This document shows positions 35,583-48,092 of a stretch of 64,000 nucleotides of DNA, one piece after another. This DNA comes from Acanthaster planci. Taxonomy: Eukaryota > Echinodermata > Asteroidea > Valvatida > Acanthasteridae. The notes below the pieces were generated by a model, which had not been told where the DNA came from, searched no databases, and saw nothing but the letters and a program-made list of their open reading frames with translations. The stretch spans positions 215,553-279,552 of the forward strand of contig NW_019091407.1 in assembly GCF_001949145.1 (NCBI RefSeq), read 5' to 3'. The position numbers and the translations under genes were made by a program. How positions within the stretch are numbered: the stretch's first letter is position 1; each line of letters starts with the position of its first letter.

Positions 35583-38269
35583 CCCCTTTGCACCGGGAAG
35601 CGGCAAGAGCCGCACCTGGAGCAAAGTCTATCAACTGGGAAGCGGCTGCAGCCGCATACCACACCTGTAACTGTTATTCAGTGTACACCTGTAATTTCTG
35701 GGACCTTTGCATTGAATGGAAATCTGGGGCAACCTAGAGAGTTCGTTGATCCCCTGAGACTTGGTAAATGTTTTTTTTTCATCTAAACACCCCTTTGTCT
35801 TTGCTTGAATTCCCTGGGTAATCTCCCGTTTTGTGTGGGCCCAGAGCGTGATGAATGCAGGCCATTGACATGGTGTGCGCGCCATTGTTTAAGGCCCTGC
35901 TGGGCGGGGAACACGTGTGCAGCACACCAGCACCACGCACTCGGGGTATATACGGGCCATTGTTCAGTGTAATTGGTTATTTGTTTCGTCGAAAAGCAGC
36001 GTTTTCTGTGGCGCTGGGTATATATTTGCCTGGCCGCTTCCCGGCCCTTCAGTTGCATTACATGATGTCTTCCAGCGATGAGGAAACTTTGACCGCGACT
36101 AGTGGTTCAGATTTCCTGTCGGAATCTGAACATAGTTAAGAAAATGAAACTAGTGACAGCGATTCTAACAGGCAACCACCGTTAGTGAGGACTGCCAAGA
36201 AGGTCAAGACTTTGTCCATTCAACGGACGGCTGATGACAACTTCCTCCAGTGATAGACGAACTGACTGAGAAGTTCAAGTTCGTCTACATTCCATTCTGT
36301 CCAGCAAGATTACTACCGACGAGTCCCTTTGGAAATTCAAAGGGAGACTGACGTTCAAGCAGTACAACCCCAAGAAGCGTGCGAGGTTTGGCATCAAGGT
36401 GTATCGAGTCTGCCAGAGCACCGGCGTTGCCACTGGATACACCTGGAACTTCAAGATTTACACTGGTCAAGACCAGATTGCTGGACTGGCAAGTATGAAA
36501 ATCGATCTTCTTGGCAACGGGTACACCATTTTCCTGGACAACTGGTTCAGCAGCCCAGAACTGTACCTGAAACTACACGACCAGAAGACCAACGCTGTTG
36601 GGACGGTAATACAAAATCGTCAAGGCATGCCCAAGGACTTGTGCTCCTTGAAACTTGAGAGAGGTGATGTTGTTCACTGCTCCAGTGACAAAGGCTTGCT
36701 CACCTTGGTCTGGCGAGACAAAAAAGATGTCTGTATGCTGTCCACAATGCACACAGCCGAGATGGCCGACACTGGCAAGCGGAACCGTGACGGCATCGTT
36801 TTGGAGAAACCCAAGTGTGTACTCGACTACAACGAGGGGATGATAGGGTGTGGACATTGCAGACCAGCTGGCATTGTCACACTGTTCAGTCAGAAAATCA
36901 ATCAAATGGCATAAGAACCTGTCCTTTTCTTTGCTTGATGTTGCTCTTGTAAACTCTTATCTTGTGTATAAGGAAATTGGTGGCACTGACAGTTTTTTGA
37001 CATTAGACACATGCTGGTGAGTGAAATTTCAGAGTTGCATTCACCAAATTTGCCAGTGTATTGATCTAGAGGTAGACCAACCTGTCTTCCTGGTCCAGGT
37101 AGACTGATAGGAAGACACTTTGCTGTAGAAATTCCCCCCAACTGGAAAACGAGCTAGATTATACAGATGGTGTGATGTTTGTTCTAGAAATAGCAAAAGA
37201 AAAGAGACCAAAGTGATGTGTGAAATTTGTGAAGTGCCACTTTGTGCTGTTCCTTGTTTCAAGGAATATCACACTTGAATCAATTGCTTATTTATGTAAA
37301 GTTTCCTGTATTCCAAGAAATAGTACGTGAATTTTGAGGCAAAGTCCTTCAAGGTTTATCATACTTGAATCACTTACTTATTCATGTACAATTTTGGCAA
37401 ATTGTTCCCAAGAATTTTCTCCCGTGTCAAGATATTGTGTAATGCAACTACTCTCCTTTTTTTGGCTAAGTTTTTTACTGGAAGGTTCCTTTTTTTGAAT
37501 AAAATTGAAGAAAGATAAAATGATTGTAAATATGAGAAGAGAGAAAGAAAGAAAAAGAAATGACAAGTCGTCAAGAGAAGAAGAAAAGTGAGAAATTGGT
37601 CTTGTGTTTTTCTTGTGTCTGTTTATTTTATAATTGTGGGGAGGATTAGTTTGGAAAGATAGTTTTCATAGGAAGGTTCAAACTTTACTTAGAAGGGGCT
37701 GTTTATATATATCATTACATACAGAAAGGGGATTGAATAGAACTTGCAAAAAAAAAACCAACTTAAAAATGCTAAAGAAAATGCTGAGCAAACTTTGCGC
37801 AAAATAAAAACATTAGGGGAATTTACGGGAAATCTTCACTGGGTATTAGCTGAAATAAAAACTTGTGAAGTGCGCTCAATGTACAAGTTGGGGCTGGGCA
37901 TTGATGCTGGGCATGCATGGACCACTGGGAAGCGGGCACATGAGCCACGGTGCCCACTAAAAGCAAGCATAGACTGTGTGAACTTAGCAGGCGCTGCACT
38001 CTCCGCTGTGACCGAGCGTCCTTGGGTAGTTGGTGTTGTCGCGTGGGCAAGGCTAGTGCTGGGTACCTGGTATTTTGTTGAACGGGATCCAAATACCCCA
38101 GCAGGCTTCATGACTACGCAGAGCCAGGCTGTGTGCAGTGTGTGACCCAGCAAACTTGGCAGATAGGCCTGGTGGCCAATGTAACAGTCTGCGGTTGCCG
38201 TTAGCAAAATTGGAAAAATAAACCCGGCAGCCAGATGGGTTGCCGTAAAAATATCTCGACGTGAAGGGG
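35583..38269 (+). mobile_element. piggyBac transposon, 2.7 kb, TTAA at both ends
   Basis: Bounded by TTAA at 35579-35582 and 38270-38273. The ends are CCCCTTTGCACCG at the left and, inverted, CCCCTTCACGTCG at the right. Subterminal palindromes occur near the left end (GCGGCAAGAGCCGC and GCGGCTGCAGCCGC). It contains a degenerate piggyBac transposase (36062-37278) in the same orientation. The 133-codon frame at 37744-38145 inside it has no recognisable motif and is probably non-coding. Confidence 0.85.
36062..37278 (+). pseudogene. piggyBac transposase pseudogene
   Basis: It starts at ATG 36062/36065 with a short acidic/serine N-terminus and an in-frame TAA at 36137. A large part of the N-terminal half is deleted near 36240. 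The catalytic part then follows: DESLWKFKGRL with the first aspartate at 36318, RARFGIKVYRVC, GYTWNFKIYTGQ, and LDNWFSSPELY with the second aspartate at 36537. A one-base frameshift at about 36845-36850 precedes the third aspartate region (VDIADQLA, 36850-36873). Downstream are a KWHKNLSF.LLD..L.N. helix, RLIGRHFAVEIPP, another frameshift, and the C-terminal cysteine-rich domain (CEICEVPLCAVPCFKEYH) ending in TGA at 37278. At least two stops and two shifts make it inactive. Confidence 0.88.
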
Positions 38270-38273
38270 TTAA

Positions 38274-41200
38274 TTATATTGTATATCTGTAAGCTTTTTT
38301 GGCCAGTTTTCTTCATGTTGAAGTTATTTTGTTGAAGAAAAAAATAGTTATACAAGTATTTTAAAGAAACTAACACTTAGTTGCTGCCTTACAGTATCCA
38401 TTATTTGGAGTCAAAGCTAGGCACCAGTAGTCCATGGGTATTTGGGATAATTTCAGTGATGTCATTTGAGTGGGAGTGGAGACTGCAGCTGTCGGTGTGG
38501 GGGGGGGATCATAATTGGAATGCTCTTGTTTTGATCGTATGAGCATAATTTGAATTCAGTTGTGTAAATAAAATAATGCTTGAGAACTGAAAACCAAAAA
38601 TATGAAATCAGCCCCATTGATCTTGGCCGATGCAGGCTGTTTCGTTACTATTTGTTGTTACATATATGTCCAAGGGCAGAGTCAATCCAATCAGTTGCCA
38701 ATCAATAGCACTGGACATATTTGCCAAAATGACCTCATGTCCCTGGCTGAGCCTCTAGATTGCTCATCAAACTCTAAGGGCTGAAGCAGAGGTTAGGGTT
38801 TTAAAAGTTGGGAGACGTCCCAAAAGAGTGGAGGTAAATTTCCCCAAAAAGTGAAACCTAGACTGGGTCAATTGGAAATCATGTCACAATACCACTGAAT
38901 ATGTAGACGTGAATTTGAGATATTTCATTTGTTTACATGTTTCTGATAATGATCTTTATGTACGTGTGTTAAGAAATCATTCGAGTAAACACATTGTGCA
39001 CATGTATTGATGTGTAATGAGAGCCTTTTCTTTTTCCTGCTTCTTAGTGGGAATTACACTAGCAACCAGGTCCAAACATGTTTGTGACGACTATAATGGA
39101 AGCTGGAATGTCCTATCAGACGATTGAAAGGGTCAGAATTTCACCCCTGAAGGGAATTTTAGCTTCAGTTTGCTGACACGTGGTGGTGGGACACTTCCTG
39201 TATCTTTGAGGGGGCTGCACCATCTCGTTCTGTCCCATCTCATCTGGCATCAGGCACTGTTGATGGCCTGCTGTATCGTGTTCATGTAGCAGTGCCCTGT
39301 CTGCCGTCATCTTTTCTGGCACAGCTCTTTCCACTGTGGCTGTGGACCGACTGCTGACTTGGCTCTTTCTTGGTGTTAGCCATCCCGACTGATGTCACAC
39401 TCTTTCATAGCCGTCTAGCAGTCAACCAATTTGACCGTTTCCACCAGTTGTGCATCTCATCTAGCTCCCAGTGTCTGAGGTGTCCCAGCAAGATGACCAG
39501 AACTTGACAAGAACTTTGCCACTTCTGAAGTTTTCCTTCAGCAGACTAATGTTATGGATTCCAAGCCCTGTACTGGAGAGTACCTGCTTATGCCAACACC
39601 TACATGTACATGTGTAAATTCTCAGATTTACATGTATTGGCTGCTATTTATGTTGTAATTTAAAACATTTATTGTTATGGGAATTGTACATGTTCATGTA
39701 TATTCTTAAAACCCCCAATTTATTTGTCCATTACAGATTCCTTAATCCTGGCTGTTAATTTATTCCAGTGTTTTCCCCAGATTTGGTTTTGTTAGTTTTG
39801 TTGTCCATTTGATTGTAAAGTGAGTTTGTAACAGCATAAACAGTGCACACCAGGTAACAGCACACCACTGGACATGTACACGTGGGGAATTCAACATTGC
39901 AGCTCAGCACATCCACCATTATTGACTTGGTGTAGGCCTATGGTTTGATGTCTGGCTCGTTGCTGTTTTATACATACATTTGCTCAGACAAACCAGAACT
40001 AGTTGGGTGCTGTGTGGTGTCAAATGATTTTAATAAGCAGCATTGAAAAGGTTTGGCCGGAAGCTAGTACATGTAGTAATGTAGACCACTACAGAAGCTA
40101 ATGGCCTAGGCCCTCAGCCTTGCCAATGATACAAGTGTTATTGCCAGCCACAACCAGTTCTTTCCGATGCAGCCCGAGTGTAAGTGGGCTCTGTTCAGTA
40201 CACTGTTTAAGAGGGCTGATGTACATGTATGTTGTGCCCCATATGCAATGCCCTGCCCTACACATTCTCGAGAGGAAAGTGCAGGAATGCCAGTCTTTGT
40301 AGTACATATATAATTAAATATTACACATGGATGTCACCCAGTCTGCGGACGAGATGTGCAGATGATACATGTACATGTGTCATAACGTGTACTCTGAAAA
40401 TCGTGAAACACTTTTTGGCAGCTTGATCAAACTTTGCCCAATTTCCTTTACCATGTTGTGTTACAGCGTATTGCAGTGCCAATTATTTCTCAGGATGACT
40501 CTGCTCCTGCTCATTGATTTGAAACCAACCTTTTCCTTCACAATCCGTGCAGAACTTCAGTAGGATTTTGCAGGATTGAGAAAGGAAAACCATGTGACTT
40601 TTTACACAGGGCCTAATGCTCCTTCCAAGTTAAATGTAAAAAGTGTGCCATACTGGTTTCCTGAAAAGTGGGGGCTTTGGAAGCTTTGGGCAGGTTTCTG
40701 GTAAAAAGGTTAAGGAAGTTAGGGGTTACTGCACTTCTGTCAGTCGTAGCGCATTCCTGTATTTCAGCATCTGACATTAGTTTTGATTCAGGAATAAAAA
40801 GGAAAAACCTCCAGCTTTGTTTTTTAACCATGTCAGGAGTCCTCACAGTACGCATGTACGGTAAGATACTAGGTTGTATCAAAGCCCCGTATTAGTGGAG
40901 AAATGTATGAAAGTGTTGTGACTTGCCTACGTGGCAGAACATGCACATGCTAGACGTGACAGTAAAAACTGAACAAGGAACTACTTGTTCACACAACTTT
41001 GAAAGTAAACATTGCTTTGAAAATGAATGTGAAAGATAAGTGTTCCAAGGTTGTCATGTCTTGTGTGTCATATGTAAAAGGATATCAAACCACAAGAAAC
41101 CTGTGCATGTACATGAAAAGTGAAACCTCAAGAGCCCCTTTGCTGTGAAAAGTAAAAATTGAAAGGTTACGTTTTCATGTTACTGGCTATAGTATATTTC

Positions 41201-42050
41201 TCAATTTATATATAATTTATAATCTATATTTCTACCTGCCTGTGAGTTACAACGTATTCTTGAATTGTGATGAGCACATGGAGATCTGCTATTTTATCAG
41301 ATTTTACTTTGTTAAGCAGAGACCTGTCAAATAAAGTCACAGAGTATTTTTAATTATTTGATATACATGTAGATAGTTTGTACATTCATCCCTCCCATAT
41401 CCATGTGTAGCTCTCAGCCTTTGATCTTGGCTGACCTGCTATTCATTGCCACATCCTTACTGAGTAGGCACAAGTTGGGTAAATTTGGCTTTGGTAATTG
41501 ACCGTGAAAAAAGAGTTGGTGAAAAACTGTTCATTTAATCCTGCGTAATTATGCATTTAATTGCATACCCAGTGCTCATTTTGCATTGTGAACACGGAAT
41601 CAAAAGATTTTCTCCTGTTATGATTTGTGAGTGTCTCAGGGGAGGAGGAGGGTGCAAGGGGCCACTTGCCCCCTTCCTAGAATAAAAGGAAAACTAAACA
41701 AAACAAAACAAAAAAAAACAGGAAAAAGAAATGAAAAAGGTGATGGTGATGAAAATGACAAATTTGCTTGGATATGCTTCAAATAAACCCTTGTCCACTG
41801 ATATTGAGTCGTCAGTTCTTGGCGTATAAGTGCTCTGCCCCGTTTCGTTACAAAATTTGCCTTTCGGATGAAAGTGCCCGCCCAAATCCCCCATACCCCA
41901 TTCTAGTCACACCCATGCTTAGTTTGTTTCGGTAGAATTTTTCCAAAAGAAAGCACATGTTTCCTGTTTAGCTCATCTTGTGTAGAATACACATACAAAT
42001 AAACCCACTGTTTCTATCATTCTTTTCCTTGTTTTCTGTTTGCATTGGAG
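38274..42050. other. Right part of intron 5, nothing recognised
   Basis: No exon fitting the spectrin reading frame lies here, and phases of exons 5 and 6 agree without one. A C-rich, dispersed-repeat-like sequence lies at about 41635-41925 (GCCACTTGCCCCC, and CACCCATGCTTA at the end). Short open frames on both strands have no motif. Confidence 0.5.
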
Positions 42051-42166
42051 ACCGGAGCTTGTGTCTTTTGAGGGTCTAGTGCAGAGGAGTAATGAACAAA
42101 ATCTTAACATGGCCTTCACGGTGGCTAAGGAGCAGCTGGGTATCCCTGACCTCCTGGATGCTGAAG
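42051..42166 (+). CDS. SPTBN5: Beta-H spectrin exon 6: CH2 second half
   Basis: The first base completes arginine (HRPEL motif), then VSFEGLVQRSNEQNLNMAF and VAKEQLGIPDLLDAE follow, matching the family pattern of N..N...AF..AE..LGI..LLD.ED. The acceptor is GCATTGGAG|A and the donor GAAG|GTAAGT. It is separated from exon 5 by an 8-kb intron that holds a TTAA mini-element, a tRNA-like sequence and a complete piggyBac element, yet phases agree (2 to 1). Confidence 0.91.
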
Positions 42167-42708
42167 GTAAGTAATTTGGCAAAAGAGGCAGGCACCCAAG
42201 CATCAACAGTAACATAAAAATAGGTTTCTGGAACTTCTCTTCCTGATCAGCATTTCTGTTGAATCAGGTAGTTACGAGTTTCATTTTTGCTTTTATATTT
42301 GTCCTGATGTACATGCAGATTCTTTCACACGTACATGTGCATAATTGTGGGGTGTCCTTTAAACCTCTATCGTTACCCAAAATCTAAGAAAAAAAATTCT
42401 TGGTCACCATGGTGTTTTGAAAATCAATGTTTTGCAAGAGGTTGTTGCTTTGTGACTGGATCTTTAGCAAGTCTGCCATTCTTCATTAAGAAAAAACGTC
42501 AAATCGTACCTGGCTGACTTTACAATGTGTTCTTTTCATGTCTGAAACCCTTTCAGTTCTTACTTCAGACTTTAAATTCCAAGGCATTAGTTTACCATAT
42601 GTAAGAAAGGATTAAAAACAAAAGTGAAATTCGTGCATTATATATGCAGTTCCTTGCAACTTTATGGGCCATTCCCCAATTATTGTACTTTGCTCTGAAT
42701 TTCCACAG

Positions 42709-42821
42709 ATGTAGATGTAGAGAAACCTGATGAGAAATCTATCATGACATACGTGGCTTCATACTACCACTACTTTGCCAAAATGAAAACAGAGAAGACG
42801 GGAGGAAAACGAATAGCCAAA
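42709..42821 (+). CDS. SPTBN5: Beta-H spectrin exon 7: end of CH2
   Basis: Two bases complete aspartate, then VDVEKPDEKSIMTYVASYYH and YFAKMKTEK follow. DV..PDEKSIMTYV..YYHYF is the conserved C-terminal end of the beta-spectrin CH2 domain and closes the actin-binding module at about residue 253. The acceptor is TTCCACAG|AT and the donor AAA|GTGAGT, phase 0. Confidence 0.93.
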
Positions 42822-43769
42822 GTGAGTTCCAAGGCAGTCTGTTGCTCCACTTCGCCTGTATTAGGTGTGCATTAGGCTGGTCTCCAACTCGGGTTTGTAC
42901 ACATCCTGAACGGTGTTGTGGGATTCATACTGAAATGTTGCAACATCATCCGTAAGTGTTCCCACAAAACGTCAAGCATTTTGCAAAGGAGCACTGTTTA
43001 ATAATAATCATAAAAATAATGAAATATTTAAAAAATGCTGTTCACGTCAATGACATCACAAAGCGCTGTCAACTGTTTTCTCATAATTTGCTTCTGGGAT
43101 GGTCTCTCCATGACTACCTGTTAGCAGTGAATTGGGAATCACACCTTATGGAATCTCAGCCATACACCCATGCTGAAAAGTAAATAGATGACTGACGGCC
43201 AGATTCTCCTGCCTCATCATCCATGTCCCAACACTTTGCTTCTGTTGTGGGACTTCATCAATGGGCCGGTTACTGTAGCTCAGTATATGAGCCAGTACAG
43301 TGTCTGGCAGGTCAAAGGTCGGAAGGCTGATCAGCCAGTTTCCGAAGTACATGTACCGGTATATGTACCTGCAAAATAAAAAGCCAAAATTGTTCAAGTT
43401 TAATATCCTGATGTAAACGTACTGTATGTAAAAATTCTGTAAAATTTCACTGGTGGTGTAGAATTGTGGGTTTGTTTTGCTGAGCAAGTACTCCTGCATT
43501 GTTTCCTCTTCGCTCCGAGTGGAACAGAAGAGGGCACGTTTTTTTAGGTACTCACCGCATAGGTGTGCCATGAGGCACGCAAGTATTATGCGCGTTTGAT
43601 GCAGAGCACGCTGAGTACGCATAAGTAATTTATTGCGGCACGTGTGGTCTTTGCAGACACGCAGAACACGTGCAAGAACTCGCTTGTAACCACCTGTCTT
43701 TCTTTCGCCAATTGGAGGTGCACTGCAGCTCAGGGCGGATAGTGCAACTATTTCTGTTTATTTCTGTAG

Positions 43770-43957
43770 ATTGTAAGCCAGCTGATGGATGTGGACAAAA
43801 TGCGCAAGGACTATGAGCTGATGGTGTCTCAACTCCTGGAATGGATCGAAGCCAAGATCCGACAGCTGGCCGACCACAAGTTCCCCAACTCCCTTGATGG
43901 CATTCAGGCACTCATGCAGACTTTCAAAGAGTACAGAACTGTAGAGAAACCCCCAAA
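43770..43957 (+). CDS. SPTBN5: Beta-H spectrin exon 8: linker helix and spectrin repeat 1 start
   Basis: Codons 266-327 plus two bases. It encodes the helix after CH2 ([18 protein letters not shown]) and LLEWIEAKI, then [19 protein letters not shown] and the EKPPK motif. The F.N....Q......F..YR...KPPK pattern is the normal first repeat of beta-spectrins. The acceptor is TTCTGTAG|ATT and the donor AA|GTAAGG, phase 2. Confidence 0.93.
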
Positions 43958-44677
43958 GTAAGGTTTTGTGCGTAAGATACATGCGCACGTGTTGTCCAAT
44001 CAAAATATCCAGATATCAAATAGCTTTTGTGATGAAATATAAACTTGAGCTAAATCCTTCAATTCATCAATATTGGCCACGTCTCTTCTGTCTTCCATGG
44101 AGATTGTGCATCAAATAGCTCGACATTTTTTAGAAAATCTCAGGATTTGCCGAATTCTACAGGAGTAGCGGGTTATACTATATTTAACTGGCCATGCCAA
44201 TGCTTTGTCAATGAGAGGAATTTATGTGGATTTGTTATTAAACGTTTGATGTCTATATTTTCTTTACTGTGGTGAAGCATTGTGATCCTAATGATGTACT
44301 TATCCAATTTCTTTCAATTGTAATTCACACTTAGATTTTGCTTGCATTTCCTTAGAGCAGAGTTTCAGTGGAGTTCATCACAAGTCCTTTCTCAAGTCAT
44401 GTCCCAAGTCTTTCACAAGGCCAGCTTTCAGTACAAGAGCAAACAATGACAATAGTGCTTTTGTCACAGCACTTAAAAGCGAGTGACGTGGTTTAAGACT
44501 GGATGATTTGTAATGGACTTGAAGGAACTTGTGATGGGCTTCAACATCGCCTTGAGCACTTTGTAACCATGGAAATAGGCACATGTACTTTTTATATATG
44601 TCTGATTACAGCTAATTTTCTCGGTACATTTCTAGCAATATGGTTTAAATGACTGAATAGTCTTTCGGTACATGTAG

Positions 44678-44903
44678 GTATGCTGAGTGGGCCAACATAG
44701 AGGTGGCGATCTTCAACATCCAGGCCCTGGTCCAGTCCTGCCACCTTCGGCAATACATGCCACCTGAGGGCAAGCTGGTTAGCGATGTGGAACGTTGCTG
44801 GGGCAAGCTCGAGCAGGCCGAGCATGACCGGGGCATTGCCCTTAGGGAGGAGCTGATCCGACAGGAGAGGCTGGAGAGGTTGGCTGAAAAGTTTGCCCGC
44901 AAG
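44678..44903 (+). CDS. SPTBN5: Beta-H spectrin exon 9: spectrin repeat 1
   Basis: One base completes lysine, then 75 codons follow with NIEVAIFNIQALV, YMPPEGKLVSDVERCWGKLE and ALREELIRQERLERLAEKF. The Y.P..GKL.SD....W..LE..E..R...LR.ELIRQE.LE pattern is the conserved core of beta-spectrin repeat 1. The acceptor is ACATGTAG|G and the donor AAG|GTGAGG, phase 0. A TTAA-flanked repeat begins only 28 bases after the donor. Confidence 0.93.
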
Positions 44904-44931
44904 GTGAGGTCTAGGATTGAGACAGTCTTAA

Positions 44932-45531
44932 CCATATGCTGCCGGGGAACTCAGTTTCGGGTACCTTGGGTTTGTACACATTGCCGGGGTGCCCGAAATT
45001 GGACAAAAGAGGTGGGCTTTGTAACAAAAGACTGTACTTGGAACAAAACACCCACTGCTGGGAATTGCTATAATTTTTCAGCTTGCATTTATCGGAGGTA
45101 ATCCCTCATTGTTTTGAAACGGTATACCACTGTTTTCGGCATTGCCTGCTCTAGACTTAGCACCGTGGACAAAAGCGGATTAGCACTGTGGACAAAAGCG
45201 CTCCCGCTCCCCATCGGTAAGCGATAAAGTACCGCTGCATGCTAATCCAGCCTCGTTTGAAAAGATGCCACTAGCATTCATTGGGAACAAAGGAAATTAT
45301 GCAACACTTCACAATTTTTGGCTCTCTTCATTGGGCCGCAGGCCTGGCTGAAATATGTTGGTGTCAATGAAGGTTGCCTGTCAGATTAGAGTAGCCACCA
45401 GACAGTCATTCATGTGGGTGTAATCGTCCATTAAATGAAATTGTGAATTTTTAAAGAATTTTGAAAATGGAAAATCTTGAAAATTGCGCGTATGTAGGCG
45501 CTGCATTTTAAGAGCACCCGACAGGAAATGG
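44932..45531. mobile_element. TTAA-flanked non-autonomous element, copy 1 (600 bp)
   Basis: TTAA at 44928-44931 and 45532-45535. The inverted ends are CCATATGCTGCCGGG and CCATTTCCTGTCGGG. The interior carries the family markers GGGTACCTTGGGTTTGTA, AAATTGGACAAA, GCTGGGAATTGC and GTACCGCTGCATGCTAATC. It lies 28 bases after the exon 9 donor. The left end resembles that of the piggyBac element at 35583. Confidence 0.75.
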
Positions 45532-45978
45532 TTAATGCCACTACTTACTGTATATTTTGATACGAGGAAGTTGGCAGAGACCGAGCTGCAGTAAATGACT
45601 GGAGCAGTAACAATTCATTCCCTGCACAGGGAAGCTTTGATGCTCTCCTGAGTGTGTGCACATTGGAAAATAATTACATTCTTGTTGGGATTCTAGTTTG
45701 AAATCTTTTAATCAAGATCATTTATTCATGCTTTCTGCAAGGACTGTTTTAATCAAGGAGTATATTATCTGTGGGGAATTGGCCAGACAATTTAAACATT
45801 GTATAGCTCAATTCCTTCTTTCAATTCGTTCCATATTTTTGGATAGTCCTAGCTTTTGATAAGCATGGATAGAGTTTTAACAAAACTGAGCTGTAAAATT
45901 CCGGGACAGTCTTCACTCATCTACATCATGTGACTCCGACATGAGATTTCAATCCAAACATCTTTTAATCTGATTCAG

Positions 45979-46113
45979 GCCTTACTTCGTGAGTCGTGGT
46001 TGGCTGACATGACCAGTGTGCTGAAGGAAAGCGTGATTCCCAGCAACAACATCTTTGCTGTGGAAGCGGCCACCAAAAGGCACGAAGCAATCACGGCTGA
46101 TGTCATGGCCAGG
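45979..46113 (+). CDS. SPTBN5: Beta-H spectrin exon 10: spectrin repeat
   Basis: Forty-five codons (404-448), phase 0 at both ends: LLRESWLADMTSVL, then AVEAATKRHEAITADVMAR. RE.WL......+......A.EAA.KRHEAI..D+ is the usual end of one beta-spectrin repeat and start of the next. The acceptor is CTGATTCAG|GCC and the donor AGG|GTAAGT. Confidence 0.93.
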
Positions 46114-46395
46114 GTAAGTTAGGCAAACATCAGAGCACAGTCTAATGGCACAGATGCACCAAACAAAAGACCAAACTTTCCTGTTTCCTACAAGGATTTG
46201 GTTTGGATAGAGGATTGACCAGACCACCAGGCATTTCATTCACTTAATACATCAGTGAGGAGGTTTGTTTAGACTGAATCAAAATTTATTATTTTTTTGC
46301 CATTGGGTATAACTTATAAACAAGAAAGTAGAAAGAGGTACCATACATCAAGTGCTAGCCAATAAATCACGATTTGATGGTGTTTCAACTCACAG

Positions 46396-46617
46396 AAAGA
46401 CCGCTTTGAGGACCTGAGCCGCATGGCCAAGGAGCTGGTTGGGGGGAACCACCACACAGGCCAGGCGGTCAGCCAGAAGGAACGAAAGATTGCCCGGGAC
46501 TGGCAAAAGTTGATTGACCTGCTGGCCAGGCGACAGCAGGTGTTGCACGGCTTCACTGACCTGATGGGCATGTTTAGAGAGATTGAGAGTGTCACAGCAG
46601 AGATGAAAGAAATTGAG
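46396..46617 (+). CDS. SPTBN5: Beta-H spectrin exon 11: spectrin repeat
   Basis: Seventy-four codons (449-522), phase 0: DRFEDLSRMAKELVGGNHH, then a W..L..LL..R...L helix (DWQKLIDLLARRQQVLHGF) with M.MFREIE. The tryptophan and heptad pattern are those of a spectrin triple-helical unit. The acceptor is ACTCACAG|AAA. The donor GAG|GTTAAT is weaker than its neighbours because it lacks the +3/+4 consensus, but it is the only GT that joins exon 12 in frame. Confidence 0.88.
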
Positions 46618-47237
46618 GTTAATGGATTCTTATTACCTTTGCTTCATTTTTCCTCTATGGGGAGTATAGAAAACATGATGCAAATGAAAGGATTGGTACA
46701 TTAAAGTTCCATTTAATTCCTGTGAAATGAAAGTGATGTTAAAGGAATCAAGCCCTATAAAAGTCCACTGTGGTGTGGGCACTTCAGGCTTGTGATCATG
46801 GGTGGCAATCTTTGTCAAGGAACGTTGTAATTCAATTTCTGCTTATATGGGCTTCAGTGGTTACTGGTAGCAACATCAAAGCTTTGGTCCCTTGTGTAAA
46901 AGCACAGATATGTAGATTGTCCAGGAATGTTGGCACAGCTAAGCCGCTCCTTGACATTGGTCCCGGTTTAAATTGGAAGTGTTCTCTGTAGCATCTTGAA
47001 GAATTGGAACTTTGAATCAACTTCATGCAAGGCGGCCCTCTTTGATGAGAATGTTTTCATTAACAGGGGTTATATACTGATCTTTAACAGCGAAAATGCC
47101 TTTGAAATATGGCTCTCAGCCTTGAGCCATGATGTCTGTGCAAAACCCCTTGACTGCCAAGCCTGCCAGGCTTGTATATCTGATTAAAATCCAGTGATAG
47201 AACTGTGCAGTGAGTCATTGCAGTTAGTTCACTGTTT

Positions 47238-47362
47238 GAAGCATCAGTGTTACTGTATGAAGCATCAGTGTTACTGTATGAAGCATCAGTGTTACTGTAT
47301 GAAGCATCAGTGTTACTGTATGAAGCATCAGTGTTACTGTATGAAGCATCAGTGTTACTGTA
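47238..47362. repeat. 21-bp minisatellite, six copies
   Basis: Six nearly perfect copies of GAAGCATCAGTGTTACTGTAT in intron 11. All copies are almost identical, indicating recent expansion. Both long open frames here arise only because 21 is a multiple of three. Confidence 0.9.
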
Positions 47363-48092
47363 TCTTATACATATTCATGATAAGGAGCCAGATTCACATT
47401 CCATTCAAAATCACAAAATCAATCACACCGATGCTGTTTTTGGTTTATTCAAAGTTGCTAGGTGAATTTTTAGACTAGGTCACTTGCCATTATGCTTATT
47501 TTGATGTGGGTTACTGTGCGCTGGGCAAGACGATTGAGTTTTCCGATCTGCAAGTAAGAATTAGTGTTATTTCCACCTAGACACTTCTCTGACCTATTAA
47601 TTTAGGGCAAGTCTAGCTTGGATTTAGTTCGTGCACAGTAATTTGTGGCTCAGTTGGTTTTAGATATTTTAAGGAGGAAAATAAACAGATAAATTGTGGA
47701 GTAGTTATTTTGGGTCATTAGCGGAGGTCCTATTGCTTCCTTAGGTAACTGAGGTCACAGTTTAGGAGGTACATGTACGTCCTTACGTTTTTATTGAATA
47801 AACAGATGAGATAAGTTATTCTCTGCATTGCGTGCTAGTTGTCTGTCCGATAGGGTTGCCTGCAAGTGTGGATATGCTTTCCACAAACGGACATGCCCCC
47901 TAGGCTGTAGAGAACACGCTGCCCCTTGGCATTCCCACCACGTGTGGGCCGCTCCTGCACGCTTCTCTATTGCTAAGTAATTTATTTTCTTGGAAGAGAA
48001 AATCGCCACAAAATGTTTTACATTTACAAATGAACACTGCCTTTGGTGTTCCTCATAGCACTTTTTCTATTGTTCTCCTCTCCCTCTTGCAG

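Noticed and set aside
37744-38145. 133-codon open frame inside the piggyBac element
   Set aside because: No similarity to any transposon or host protein that I recognise; it lies between the transposase stop and the terminal repeat.
43400-43700. Palindromic CACGTG-rich stretch before exon 8 as a regulatory island or transposon
   Set aside because: Several short inverted words occur, but I could not find defined ends or a second copy in the window.
47194-47478. Repetitive KHQCYCM-type peptide as a cysteine-rich protein
   Set aside because: It is simply a 21-bp minisatellite read in frame; the array is open in more than one frame.
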